Below are positions 42,607 to 51,530 of a stretch of 62,837 bases of DNA, one piece after another; the first letter of the stretch is position 1, and each line of letters begins with the position of its first letter. Under the pieces are notes generated by a model. The model had not been told where the DNA came from. It saw nothing but the letters and a program-made list of their open reading frames with translations, and ran no database searches. Where the stretch lies: assembly GCA_018653605.1 (NCBI GenBank), contig JABHYY010000004.1, forward strand, positions 1 through 62,837. Reading direction: 5' to 3'. A program made the position numbers and the translations under genes. Source of the DNA: an archaeon. GTDB taxonomy: Archaea; Nanobdellota; Nanobdellia; SCGC-AAA011-G17; GW2011-AR17.

Positions 42607-43237
42607 CCATACGAGCATCAACAACCTTGCCACCACGAGAACTAATCACAAAAGGATTAATATCCAACTCTTTAATCTCAGGATACTTAGAAACTATCTT
42701 AGAAACATTAACCAAGGTCTTCTTCAACAACCTAATATCAACACCTTTCTCACCACGAACACCAAAGAGCAAATCCTTCATCTTCAACTCACCAATCATT
42801 TCATTAGCATCCTGCAAACTAATCGGACAAACTCTAAAAGTAATATCTTTCATATACTCAGTATAAATCCCACCCATTCCCAAAGCAATAGCATGACCAA
42901 AAACAGGATCTTCTTTCAAACCAATTAACACAGACTGTCCTTCAATATACTCTTGAACCATAATACCTTCAAACTTTAATCTTCTAAATTTAACAATCTT
43001 AATCAAAGAATTAAACTCATCTTCCAACTCCAACCTATTCTTAACCAACCGAACACCATGAATATCAGATTTGTGCAACGCATCTTTTGAAATAATCTTC
43101 AGAACCAAAGGATATCCAACCTTTCTACAAGCTTTTTCACACTCATACCAAGTTTTCACCAATTTGTGCTTAGCAACCTTAACATACTTCTTCAAAAACT
43201 TCTCTGTTTCAAACTCAGTATACACCCCTTGTTTCAT
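42599..43237 (-). CDS. acdB: ADP-forming acyl-CoA synthetase, beta (ATP-grasp) subunit
   Basis: 212 residues, the short separate beta subunit. P-L-V-L-K-I-I-S-K-D-A-L-H-K-S-D-I-H-G-V (nucleotide loop with the characteristic H-K-T/S-D-x-G-G/V motif) and E-L-D-I-N-P-F-V. With the alpha subunit (47946-49265) it makes acid plus ATP from acyl-CoA, ADP and phosphate, the classical archaeal acetate-forming step. The two subunit genes are separated by about 4.7 kb and face opposite ways. Confidence 0.85.
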   Translation of the reverse strand: MKQGVYTEFETEKFLKKYVKVAKHKLVKTWYECEKACRKVGYPLVLKIISKDALHKSDIHGVRLVKNRLELEDEFNSLIKIVKFRRLKFEGIMVQEYIEGQSVLIGLKEDPVFGHAIALGMGGIYTEYMKDITFRVCPISLQDANEMIGELKMKDLLFGVRGEKGVDIRLLKKTLVNVSKIVSKYPEIKELDINPFVISSRGGKVVDARMVI

Positions 43238-43311
43238 ACTACATTATAGGTCCATAATATTTATAACTGTTTCCCATAGATTTATTAAAACAGAGGTTCT
43301 TTACAAATAAA

Positions 43312-43764
43312 ATGGAAGATAAACAAGTCGGATACTTAATCCTTGGATTTTGCTTTGCTATATTATTCTTAATAATATCTTATGATATTAGTTTAGCTCA
43401 GATAGTAAATGAAGGATGTTCACATGGTTCTGAATGTCCTATGTATGGAACATTACAATTACAAAGAACAATCAGTTTTACTTTACTAGGAATATTAACA
43501 TTATCAGGTTTATACTTTATATTCAATAAAAAAATATACAAAATAACAAAAGAAAGAACAAGAAACAATATTCCATTATCAAGTGAAGAGAAACAAGTAG
43601 TAGGGATATTGAAAAGCAATGACAACTCGGTCTACCAATCAGAGCTAATTAAACACACTGACAAATCAAAAGTACAGATTACAAGAATTCTTGATAGATT
43701 AGAAGCTAAGAAAGTCATTGAAAGAAAAAGAAGAGGCATGACTAACATTATAATTTTAAAGTAA
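43312..43764 (+). CDS. Membrane protein with C-terminal winged-helix domain, paralog of 8389-8919
   Basis: 150 residues: two membrane helices (about 8-28 and 50-70) linked by a loop with two Cys outside, then a winged helix with Q-S-E-L-I-K-H-T-D-K-S-K-V-Q-I-T-R-I-L-D-R-L-E-A-K-K-V-I-E-R. The same wHTH ending and the R/Y-G-M-T-N motif occur in the paralog at 8389. Lies next to the ferredoxin and copper genes; its target is unknown but the neighbouring metal genes are candidates. It overlaps the convergent ferredoxin gene by 17 nt. Confidence 0.75.
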   Translation: MEDKQVGYLILGFCFAILFLIISYDISLAQIVNEGCSHGSECPMYGTLQLQRTISFTLLGILTLSGLYFIFNKKIYKITKERTRNNIPLSSEEKQVVGILKSNDNSVYQSELIKHTDKSKVQITRILDRLEAKKVIERKRRGMTNIIILK

Positions 43765-43957
43765 TTGCTCCATGTTTACAAGCTTCAACACAAGCACCAC
43801 AACCAGTACATTTGTCTTCATGAAATTCAATAATCTGTTTTCTTTCTAAAGCTTCAGTAGGACAAACTTCAACACAACCTTCACATGTTCCCTTACATGA
43901 ACACTGTGTGCATTTACCTTCTTTCCAGCAACATTTTTCATAATCTATTTTAATCAT
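43748..43957 (-). CDS. 2x[4Fe-4S] ferredoxin
   Basis: 69 residues. Two cluster motifs: C-S-C-K-G-T-C-E-G-C-V-E-V-C-P (a somewhat unusual first set with extra Cys) and C-T-G-C-G-A-C-V-E-A-C-K. Extra Cys-Cys near the N terminus and C-T-Q-C could add ligands or bind metal. A likely electron carrier for the Por/Kor enzymes and the hydrogenase. A short gap separates it from the HMA-transporter gene upstream of it, divergent. Confidence 0.85.
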   Translation of the reverse strand: MIKIDYEKCCWKEGKCTQCSCKGTCEGCVEVCPTEALERKQIIEFHEDKCTGCGACVEACKHGAITLKL

Positions 43958-44049
43958 AATAAATAGACTAAGACTAATATTTATATAATTTTTGTTAAGA
44001 AACTAGTTTCACTACATCCTTTATAAGGGGTTTCAAACACCCAATTGGA

Positions 44050-45456
44050 ATGGAAACAAAATCTTTCAGAATTAGTGGCATGGTATGCCACAGTTGCGAG
44101 AAAGTAATCATAAATGAAGCAAAAGATTTCAAAGGAGTAAAAGACTTCAAAGTTGATTACAAAACACAAAAAGCAACAGTCACATTTGATCCAAAACAAA
44201 CCAGCCTAAATAAGATCTTCTCACAAATTGAAGAAAATGGTTATTCTTGCTCAACTAAAGGTAAGAAGAACTGGTTAGGTTGGGCATTTGGAACAATTGG
44301 AGTAATTATTCTTTTTTATTTTATATTACAATTATCAAACACATTTGAATTACCACAAATAAGTTCAGGAATGGGCTATGGCTTACTTTTCGTAGTAGGT
44401 TTACTAACAGGATTACATTGTGTTAGCATGTGCGGTGGCTTTGTACTATCTTATACAGCAAAAGATGCACAAGAAGGAAGAAAATCATATCTTTCACATT
44501 TCAGATATGGCCTAGGTAAAACAATCTCTTACACTTTAATAGGTGCAATGTTTGGTCTGTTAGGTTCAATAATAGCATTCACACCAACAATGCGAGGAAT
44601 TGCAGGTTTACTAGCAGGATTATTTTTAATCTTATTTGGATTGAAGATGTTAAACATAGTTCCTGCTTTGAGCAAGATTCAATTCACAACACCCAAATTC
44701 ATTTCTCAATTTGTTGGAAAGAATAGTAAAAACTCAAGTCCATTAGTAATTGGTCTGTTAAATGGTCTAATGATAGCTTGTGGTCCCCTTCAGGCTATAT
44801 ATATCATGGCAGCAGGAACTGGAAGTATGATCGAAGGTGCAAAACTTCTTTTCATCTTTGCATTAGGAACACTTCCAGTAATGCTTGGGTTTGGATTCTT
44901 TTCAACATTTGTTTCAAGCAAACTAACAAACAAGTTAATCAGAGCCTCAGGAATTATAGTTATAGTCTTAGGACTTTTCATGATCAACAATGGTTTAGCT
45001 TTAACAGGAACAGGTTATGATTTTAACACATTAACAACATCAGTTTCAGCAAACTTTTTAGCAGGAAATGCAAACTCAGAAAACCTTCCATCAATTGTAA
45101 ATGGTTACCAAGAGATAAGAATGGATGTAGATGGAGGTTTTATCCCTAACCAGTTCATCCTACAAGAAGACATCCCTGTGAAATGGATAATTGATGGGAT
45201 AGGAATAACTGGTTGTAATAATGCAATCCAAGTTCCAGAGTACGATTTATATTTTGATATTGTACCAGGAGAACAAACAATAGAGTTCACACCAACAGAA
45301 ACAGGAACAGTATCTTGGAGTTGTTGGATGGGAATGATCCCAGGAACTTTTATTGTTGTTGAAGACTTAGGTACAACAGAAGTAGAAGCAACATTAAACT
45401 CAGCTCCAGCACCAACCGGTGGAGGTTGTGGTGGTGGCTGTGGATGTGGAGGATAA
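44050..45456 (+). CDS. HMA - SafE/TauE-like transporter - cupredoxin fusion
   Basis: 468 residues in three parts. (1) Heavy-metal-associated domain 1-70 with C13-H-S-C16. (2) SafE/UreH-like membrane domain of about six helices (70-325), with G-L-H-C-V-S-M-C-G-G and N-G-L-M-I-A-C-G-P-L-Q, Cys/Met rich. (3) Cupredoxin-like domain (about 345-445) with C-W-M-G-M-I-P-G at the end of the fold, supplying Cys/Met ligands. A tail of the type G-G-G-C-G-G-G-C-G-C-G-G follows. All parts can bind Cu(I); the protein probably moves copper across the membrane to an outer acceptor. First gene of a three-gene copper operon. Confidence 0.8.
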   Translation: METKSFRISGMVCHSCEKVIINEAKDFKGVKDFKVDYKTQKATVTFDPKQTSLNKIFSQIEENGYSCSTKGKKNWLGWAFGTIGVIILFYFILQLSNTFELPQISSGMGYGLLFVVGLLTGLHCVSMCGGFVLSYTAKDAQEGRKSYLSHFRYGLGKTISYTLIGAMFGLLGSIIAFTPTMRGIAGLLAGLFLILFGLKMLNIVPALSKIQFTTPKFISQFVGKNSKNSSPLVIGLLNGLMIACGPLQAIYIMAAGTGSMIEGAKLLFIFALGTLPVMLGFGFFSTFVSSKLTNKLIRASGIIVIVLGLFMINNGLALTGTGYDFNTLTTSVSANFLAGNANSENLPSIVNGYQEIRMDVDGGFIPNQFILQEDIPVKWIIDGIGITGCNNAIQVPEYDLYFDIVPGEQTIEFTPTETGTVSWSCWMGMIPGTFIVVEDLGTTEVEATLNSAPAPTGGGCGGGCGCGG

Positions 45457-45458
45457 AA

Positions 45459-45758
45459 ATGAAAAAAATATTATTATTAGGAATTATCATGCTGGCACTA
45501 ATAACAGCATGTAGTCAATCACCAACAAGTAATGCAGTTGCTACAGGAGAACAAGAGTTGACATTAGAGGTTGACATACCTTGCCCTGGACATGCTTCAC
45601 TAATTACACAAGAGTTATATACAATAAATGGTGTAATAGATGTTAAGTACAGTTCACCAAACATTTATGATATAACATATGATTCAACAGTAACAAGTGA
45701 AGAAGAAATTCAAAGCTTAGATGTATTCAATGAATACCCTTGCCAAGAAATTAAATGA
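45459..45758 (+). CDS. Lipoprotein with HMA-like fold and CPGH site
   Basis: 99 residues, start ATG 45459 (the longer ORF from 45426 overlaps the previous gene and is not credible). Lipobox L-I-T-A-C gives a lipidated Cys. The rest is a ferredoxin-like HMA fold with C-P-G-H where other HMA domains have C-x-x-C, followed by A-S-L-I-T-Q-E-L-Y-T-I-N-G-V-I-D-V-K. A second Cys sits near the end (Y-P-C-Q-E). It could be a copper chaperone outside the membrane. Its stop overlaps the start of copA (ATGA). Confidence 0.7.
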   Translation: MKKILLLGIIMLALITACSQSPTSNAVATGEQELTLEVDIPCPGHASLITQELYTINGVIDVKYSSPNIYDITYDSTVTSEEEIQSLDVFNEYPCQEIK

Positions 45759-47908
45759 AAAAAACAGAACTACAAATAACTGGAATGCATTGTGCTAGCT
45801 GTGCTGCTAACATAAACAAAACTTTAGACAATTTAAAACAAGTCAAAGAAGCTAATGTTAACTTTTCAACAGCAAAAGCAACTATCATGCACAGTAACAA
45901 AATAACAAATAAACAATTAATTAAAAAAGTTGAATCCTTAGGCTTCAAAGCAAGCATAGCACAAGGCAATGCTTTTGAAAAGCAAGCAAAACAACAAAAA
46001 AAAGAAATAAAACATTATAGAAACACTTTTTTATTCTCTTTAATATTTGCAATACCAGCATTTATTATAGGAATGATTTTTATGTGGTTCAACATAAACA
46101 TTCCTTACAATGATTATATTTTATGGTTCTTAGCAACACCAATTCAATTTGGAGTTGGATATCAGTTTTACAAAGGAACCTGGAATGCAATAAAAAGTAA
46201 AACAGCAAATATGGACTCTTTGATAGCATTAGGTACAACAGCTGCATACTTATTCAGTGTATATGCAGTACTATTCAATCCTTCTTTAGGACAATACTTT
46301 GAAACTTCAGCAATACTAATCACTTTAGTTGTAATGGGAAGATGGTTTGAAGCAATTGCAAAAGGTAAAACATCAGATGCAATAAAAAAACTAATGAACT
46401 TAGCACCAAAAACAGCAACAGTAAAAAGAAAAGGTAAATACATCCAAGTTCCAGTTGAACAAATAAAACTTGGAGACATAATTATAGTAAAGCCTGGAGA
46501 AAGGATTCCAGTTGATGGTTTAGTACTTTCAGGTCATTCAACAGTAAATGAATCAATGATTACAGGAGAATCAATCCCAATTGAAAAGAAAAAAGGTGAC
46601 AAAGTAATATCTGCAACAATAAACAAACATGGAACATTGACATTCAAAGCAACTGCAGTTGGTGCAAACACAACTTTAGCACAAATTATAAAACTTATTG
46701 ACGAAGCACAAGGTCAAAAAGCACCAATCCAAAGATTTGCAGACACAATTTCTGGATACTTTGTACCAACAGTTATCGCAATAGCTTTAATCACATTCAT
46801 CTCATGGACACTATTTTTTGGTAAACCCATTTCATTTGCATTAATTACAGCAGTTGCAGTGTTAGTGATAGCATGTCCTTGTGCATTAGGTCTAGCAACA
46901 CCAACAGCAATCATGGTAGGCTCTGGAAAAGGAGCAAGAAAAGGAATTCTAATCAAAGGTGGAGAAGCACTAGAAACAGCACACAAACTAAAGTACATTA
47001 TTTTTGACAAAACTGGAACAATAACAAAAGGTGAACCAGAAGTAACAGACATCACAGGAAAATCAACTCTAAAGATTGCAGCATCACTAGAAAAAACATC
47101 AGAACATCCTTTAGCAGAAGCAATTGTAAAAAAATCAAAAACTTTTTTCAAAACAACAGCATTCAAAGCAATTCCAGGACATGGTATTACAGCAAAAATC
47201 AAATCGAAACAATACTGGTTAGGTAATAGAAGATTAATGAAAAGAAACAAAGTAAATATAACTAAGTATGAAAAACAAATAACAAAATTAGAATCACAAG
47301 GTAAAACAGTAATGATCTTAGCAGACAAGAAAGTAATAGGATTAATTGCAGTTGCAGACACAATAAGAAAAACCTCACCAAGAGCAATCAAACAATTAAA
47401 AGAGCTTGGACTAAAAGTTTACATGATCACTGGTGACAATGAAAAAACAGCAAAAGCAATTGCAAAAAAAGCAGGGATAAACAATGTTTTCGCAGAAGTT
47501 CTACCAAAAGACAAAGCAAACTATGTTAAGAAGTTACAAAGAAAAGGAAAAGTTGCAATGATTGGAGATGGTATCAATGATGCCATTGCATTAGCACAAG
47601 CAGACATAGGCATTGCAATGGGTTCAGGAACAGATGTAGCAATGGAAACAGGAAACATAGTATTAATGAAAAATGATCTTTTAGATGTACCTAGGTCAAT
47701 CAAACTAAGTAAACAAACAATGAGCAAAATCAAACAAAACATGTTTTGGGCACTTTTCTACAATTCAATGGGTATCCCTATTGCAGCAGGAGTGCTTTAC
47801 CCTTTCACAGGCTGGTTACTATCTCCAATAATAGCTGCAGGTGCAATGGCTTTGAGCTCAGTTAGCGTTGTAACAAACTCTCTCCTACTAAAAGGGAAAA
47901 AACTCTAA
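45755..47908 (+). CDS. copA: Copper-transporting P1B-type ATPase
   Basis: 717 residues. One N-terminal HMA domain (C13-A-S-C16), membrane helices, C-P-C near 374-376 in helix 6 (Cu(I)), D-K-T-G-T near 418 (phosphorylation site), and G-D-G-I-N-D in the hinge. TM7/8 carry Y-N-S-M-G and M-A-L-S-S-V-S-V. This is the Cu(I)-exporting P1B-1 class. Third gene of the copper operon, with 4-nt overlap upstream. Length is normal for one-HMA CopA. Confidence 0.93.
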   Translation: MKKTELQITGMHCASCAANINKTLDNLKQVKEANVNFSTAKATIMHSNKITNKQLIKKVESLGFKASIAQGNAFEKQAKQQKKEIKHYRNTFLFSLIFAIPAFIIGMIFMWFNINIPYNDYILWFLATPIQFGVGYQFYKGTWNAIKSKTANMDSLIALGTTAAYLFSVYAVLFNPSLGQYFETSAILITLVVMGRWFEAIAKGKTSDAIKKLMNLAPKTATVKRKGKYIQVPVEQIKLGDIIIVKPGERIPVDGLVLSGHSTVNESMITGESIPIEKKKGDKVISATINKHGTLTFKATAVGANTTLAQIIKLIDEAQGQKAPIQRFADTISGYFVPTVIAIALITFISWTLFFGKPISFALITAVAVLVIACPCALGLATPTAIMVGSGKGARKGILIKGGEALETAHKLKYIIFDKTGTITKGEPEVTDITGKSTLKIAASLEKTSEHPLAEAIVKKSKTFFKTTAFKAIPGHGITAKIKSKQYWLGNRRLMKRNKVNITKYEKQITKLESQGKTVMILADKKVIGLIAVADTIRKTSPRAIKQLKELGLKVYMITGDNEKTAKAIAKKAGINNVFAEVLPKDKANYVKKLQRKGKVAMIGDGINDAIALAQADIGIAMGSGTDVAMETGNIVLMKNDLLDVPRSIKLSKQTMSKIKQNMFWALFYNSMGIPIAAGVLYPFTGWLLSPIIAAGAMALSSVSVVTNSLLLKGKKL

Positions 47909-47945
47909 CAAAACTTATTTAAACTTTTTCACCCACAAATTAAAC

Positions 47946-49265
47946 ATGCAAAACTTTTTCACTCCAAAATCAGTAGCAGTAATTGGAGCTTCCAAAAATA
48001 AGAAGAAAATAGGTCACATTATTTTCAAACAAATTATAACTAAATATAAGGGCAAAGTATACCCTATAAATCCTAAAGAAGAAAAGATTCTAAACAAAAA
48101 ATGCTATCCTAGTGTACTTAAGGTAAGAGCAAAGATCGACCTGGCAGTAATTGCAGTACCAGCAAAAGCAGCACTCAATGTAATAGAATCCTGTGGAAAG
48201 AAAAAAATAAGAAACATAATTCTAGTAACTTCAGGTTTCAAAGAGATTGGCAACCATGACCTAGAGAAACAATTATACAATCTACTAAAAAAATACAAAA
48301 TTAAATGTGTGGGACCAAATTGTTTAGGAATATTTGATGCACACTCAAACTTAGACACTCTATTCTTGCCAGAAGAGAAGCTTACAAGGCCAAATAAAGG
48401 CTCAATTTCATTCATTTCACAATCAGGAGCATTAGGCTCAGCATTAGTTGATCTTGCAGCATACGAAGGCTATGGCTTTGCAAAGTTCATCTCATATGGT
48501 AATGCAACAAACTTAGATGAATCAGACTACTTAGAATACCTAGACAAAGATCCCAAAACAAAAGTAATCTGTTTATACATTGAAGGAATCAAAGATGGAA
48601 AAAGATTTATCAGAACTTGTAAAAGAATAAAAAAACCAATAATTGTAATCAAAGGTGGTAAAACAAAAAAAGGTTCAGAAGCAACTCTTTCACACACAGG
48701 ATCAATGGCTGGCGCTTACAACATTTACAAAGGCGCATTCAAACAATCAAACCTAATTGTAGCAGACTCTTTAGAACAAATGTTTCACATTGCTAAACTC
48801 TTTATCACCTGTCCAAAACCTAAAGGGGATAGAGTACAAGTTATCACAAATGGTGGTGGCTATGGCATTGTTACTGCAGATGGATTAGAATTAAACAACA
48901 TTCCTTTAGCAAAACTTAGCAATAGAACAACAAAAAAGTTAAAAAAATCCTTACCAGAAATTTGCACAATTTCAAACCCAATGGACTTAGTTGGAGATGC
49001 AGACACAAAAAGATACAAATTAGCAATTGGAACTTGTCTAAGAGATAAAAACAATGATATTTTACTAGTAATTTTATTACCACAAACACCTTTGATAACA
49101 AAAGATGTAATAAAAATATTCAAAAAAACAAAAAAACCAATTCTTTTGGTTATGACAGGTGGAAAACAAACTCAACAGTTCAAAAAAGTTTTAGAAGATC
49201 ATGGTTTACCAGTTTTCGATTTCCCAGATCATGCAGTCAAAGCTTTGAAAAAGTACCTTACTTAA
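47946..49265 (+). CDS. acdA: ADP-forming acyl-CoA synthetase, alpha subunit
   Basis: 439 residues. CoA-binding domain V-A-V-I-G-A-S, then G-P-N-C-L-G-I, S-Q-S-G-A-L-G and L-S-H-T-G-S-M-A-G-A, the His being in the expected position of the phosphoryl-carrying site. Ends within the third domain, as separate AcdA subunits do. Partner of acdB. Leaderless or short leader, 37 nt after copA. The product is acetate or another acid plus ATP from acetyl-CoA made by PorCDAB. Confidence 0.87.
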   Translation: MQNFFTPKSVAVIGASKNKKKIGHIIFKQIITKYKGKVYPINPKEEKILNKKCYPSVLKVRAKIDLAVIAVPAKAALNVIESCGKKKIRNIILVTSGFKEIGNHDLEKQLYNLLKKYKIKCVGPNCLGIFDAHSNLDTLFLPEEKLTRPNKGSISFISQSGALGSALVDLAAYEGYGFAKFISYGNATNLDESDYLEYLDKDPKTKVICLYIEGIKDGKRFIRTCKRIKKPIIVIKGGKTKKGSEATLSHTGSMAGAYNIYKGAFKQSNLIVADSLEQMFHIAKLFITCPKPKGDRVQVITNGGGYGIVTADGLELNNIPLAKLSNRTTKKLKKSLPEICTISNPMDLVGDADTKRYKLAIGTCLRDKNNDILLVILLPQTPLITKDVIKIFKKTKKPILLVMTGGKQTQQFKKVLEDHGLPVFDFPDHAVKALKKYLT

Positions 49266-49269
49266 TTTT

Positions 49270-49566
49270 CTACTTATTTCTATAAATTATTACTTGATAA
49301 ACAATCATTCCTGTGGTTATAATTCCAACACCTTGTCCTAATATAAGCACCCAATCTCCTTGAAGTGCACCATGCAAAGTCCATAATATATACGATACAA
49401 ATGCAAGTACTATAAAGATTGTAGATAAACCTCTGGTAGATTTTCTTTTAAAGTTTTTTCTGAATTGATCAGGAAAACCAATTATTTTCACAAGAATTCC
49501 TATAACAACAGTCAATACACCAATTATTACAGCAAAAGTAATTTCAAAAGGTAACATAATAATCAT
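49270..49566 (-). CDS. SemiSWEET-like PQ-loop membrane protein
   Basis: 98 residues, three helices. G-F-P-D-Q-F-R-K-N-F-K-R-K-S-T-R-G-L-S contains the P-x-Q and the K-S-T-x-G-L-S motif of SemiSWEET/PQ-loop proteins, followed by two helices with W-T-L-H-G-A and G-Q-G-V-G-I. These work as dimers in sugar movement. Start at 49566 or at 49557 (three codons later, M-L-P-F). The stop is four bases from the acdA stop, convergent. Confidence 0.75.
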   Translation of the reverse strand: MIIMLPFEITFAVIIGVLTVVIGILVKIIGFPDQFRKNFKRKSTRGLSTIFIVLAFVSYILWTLHGALQGDWVLILGQGVGIITTGMIVYQVIIYRNK

Positions 49567-49614
49567 CTATATTTTATAACTATTTAAAGATATTGTAGAG
49601 CTTTAAAGAAATTC

Positions 49615-49722
49615 TTACTTACTAACAGCTCTCTCAGAACCACCCTTCTTATACACTCTAAACTTTCTCTTCAATTTACCTTCTTTCTTTGTTTTCCTAT
49701 GATCAGAAGTATATTCACCCAT
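49615..49722 (-). CDS. 35-residue basic protein (short ORF)
   Basis: 35 residues, highly basic (seven Lys, five Arg), beginning M-G-E-Y-T-S-D-H-R-K-T-K. It has the makeup of a small ribosomal or nucleic-acid-binding protein, but I do not recognise it. A TATA-like CTTTATAACTT (about 49745-49755, minus strand) lies about 25-28 nt upstream of the ATG, a canonical leaderless promoter, which supports it being real. It sits alone in a 250-bp gap. Comparison with other archaeal genomes would test conservation. Confidence 0.5.
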   Translation of the reverse strand: MGEYTSDHRKTKKEGKLKRKFRVYKKGGSERAVSK

Positions 49723-49812
49723 AAAATAAGCCAATCTAAGCTAAGTTATAAAGATTAACACACTACTAACAGGTAACGAAACCTTTAAATATCACCTTAA
49801 AATCCCATTTTT

Positions 49813-50631
49813 ATGGATAATGTAATAGCTAGTGATGTTGATGGAACTTTAGCCTTTGGAGAAAAAAGTCATGGAATAAGGGTTCTTGAAGAAAATGATA
49901 AAACATATGTAGTTACAACTCCAGATTCATCTACAACTCACCAAGCTTATAGTGTTTCAACAGATAAGTATAAGGTTTATTTAGCACTAGAAACAAGAAG
50001 CCTTCTAAGAACATTAGCAGGAAGACATGACATTGTCCTTGCAACAGCTGCAAGACCTTCTACAGTTTATACAAGAAGAGAATCTTTTGATTTTGTAAAA
50101 ACAGTAGTACTAGAAAATGGTGGAATGATTTTAGATTCAAATTATGAAATTGATAGGGGATGGGAAGCAGAACTTGAACCACAGAGAAAATATTTAAGAG
50201 AAGTACAAGCACAATTAGAAGGTAAAGGTTGGGTTCTTGATCATGAAGGAAGAACATCAGCATTGAGAGTAAGACCAAGAGATAATCCCCACAAAGGAGA
50301 AGATGAATTTGAAGAACTTCGTAGAGAAATACAACTTCCTTTTGAATTAAAAAAAACAGCAAATTTTGGTTGTCTTGATATTATTTTAGAGGGTGCAGGA
50401 AAAGAAAATGCATTAAGATACTTATTTGATAGAGAAGGTTATACAGAAACAAGAGGTATTGGAGATGATATTAATGACATGAGTTTCCTAGATATAACCA
50501 ATGAAAGATTTGTTCTTAGAAATGCAGAACAAGAAGTATTAGACTTAGCAAGAAAGAGAGAATGGTTTGTTTCTAAAAAACCTTATTTTGAAGGAATTAA
50601 TGAAATATTACAACACATTCTTATGAGTTAA
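49813..50631 (+). CDS. HAD-superfamily phosphatase (Cof/sucrose-phosphatase type)
   Basis: 272 residues. HAD motif I D-V-D-G-T-L near the start, motif II around A-T-A-A-R-P, and motif IV G-I-G-D-D-I-N-D-M-S-F-L are clear. C2-type cap (about 85-200) fits the Cof/SPP class acting on sugar phosphates. 23 Arg and 14 Lys, so it shares the Arg-over-Lys bias of the orphan genes. CGAAACCTTTAAAT promoter precedes it. Converges with porB, sharing 4 nt. Confidence 0.8.
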   Translation: MDNVIASDVDGTLAFGEKSHGIRVLEENDKTYVVTTPDSSTTHQAYSVSTDKYKVYLALETRSLLRTLAGRHDIVLATAARPSTVYTRRESFDFVKTVVLENGGMILDSNYEIDRGWEAELEPQRKYLREVQAQLEGKGWVLDHEGRTSALRVRPRDNPHKGEDEFEELRREIQLPFELKKTANFGCLDIILEGAGKENALRYLFDREGYTETRGIGDDINDMSFLDITNERFVLRNAEQEVLDLARKREWFVSKKPYFEGINEILQHILMS

Positions 50632-51530
50632 TAATCATTACTTTCCCAAAACTTACCAGAATTAATAGTTTCCCACTCTTTTTTAACTTTTTTCTGAATA
50701 TAATTTATCATAGAAGCATTCAGATGTTTATACCTACCCTGCATTTTCAAAACATCTTTAACAGGAGTCATTGCTGGTTTAATATTAATTGTAACTTTTT
50801 TGTTTTCAATTTCATAAACAGGCCACATACCTGAATCAACTATCATCTTTCCAACTTTAAACATTTCATTAGTCTTAACTAACCAACCTGGTTCACAAGG
50901 TGTTAACAGATCAATAAATTTGAAACCCTTAATCTTAGAAGCTTTTTGCAATTTTTCAATAAAATCATGTGGATAACTAGTTGAAGCAGTAGCAGAATAA
51001 ACAGCACCATTTTGTGCCATCAACTTAGCCAAACTTTTCCTAGGCAATAAATTACCAAATTTGTTTTTCTTACCAATGGGACTAGTAAGGGTACGAGCAT
51101 ACTCAGGTGTTTCAGCAGAAACTTGATGTCCTGTATTAGCATAGTTTCCATTGTTATAACAAATGTAAATTATATTATCATTTCTATAAGCAGCACCAGA
51201 AACAGCACCAAATCCAATTTCAGAAGTTGAACCATCACCAGCATAACAAACAACATTAACTTTTTTACCCTGCGCTTCAAACCCTTTTGCAACACCAGTT
51301 GCAGTAGAAGCAGCATTCTCAATAGCATTAAACAACCAAGGTGTTTTATAACAAGTGTAAGGATGAGTTGCAGTCAGTGTCATACATCCTGCAGCATTAA
51401 TAATAACAGTATCTTTACCAAGAGCCATTCCAACCAACCTCAAACCATAAATAGCCTGGCAACCAGTACAAGCAAAAGTTCCTCCAGTAATCAACTCTTT
51501 TTTCTTTGCTAACTGTTTTACATTAACCAT
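50628..51530 (-). CDS. porB: Pyruvate:ferredoxin oxidoreductase beta subunit
   Basis: 300 residues. TPP-binding subunit with C-T-G-C-Q-A-I-Y-G-L-R near the N terminus, Y-A-G-D-G-S-T-S-E-I-G (Mg-TPP), and Y-N-N-G-N-Y-A-N-T-G-H-Q. Cys residues supply a [4Fe-4S] cluster. The last gene of porCDAB. Pyruvate is oxidised to acetyl-CoA with reduced ferredoxin. The 13-nt overlap with porA fits translational coupling. Confidence 0.88.
   Translation of the reverse strand: MVNVKQLAKKKELITGGTFACTGCQAIYGLRLVGMALGKDTVIINAAGCMTLTATHPYTCYKTPWLFNAIENAASTATGVAKGFEAQGKKVNVVCYAGDGSTSEIGFGAVSGAAYRNDNIIYICYNNGNYANTGHQVSAETPEYARTLTSPIGKKNKFGNLLPRKSLAKLMAQNGAVYSATASTSYPHDFIEKLQKASKIKGFKFIDLLTPCEPGWLVKTNEMFKVGKMIVDSGMWPVYEIENKKVTINIKPAMTPVKDVLKMQGRYKHLNASMINYIQKKVKKEWETINSGKFWESNDY

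Noticed and set aside
46714-47391. A 225-codon minus-strand open frame antisense to copA.
   Set aside because: copA has all P1B-ATPase motifs in the plus frame; the antisense frame has no recognisable domain and no ribosome site.
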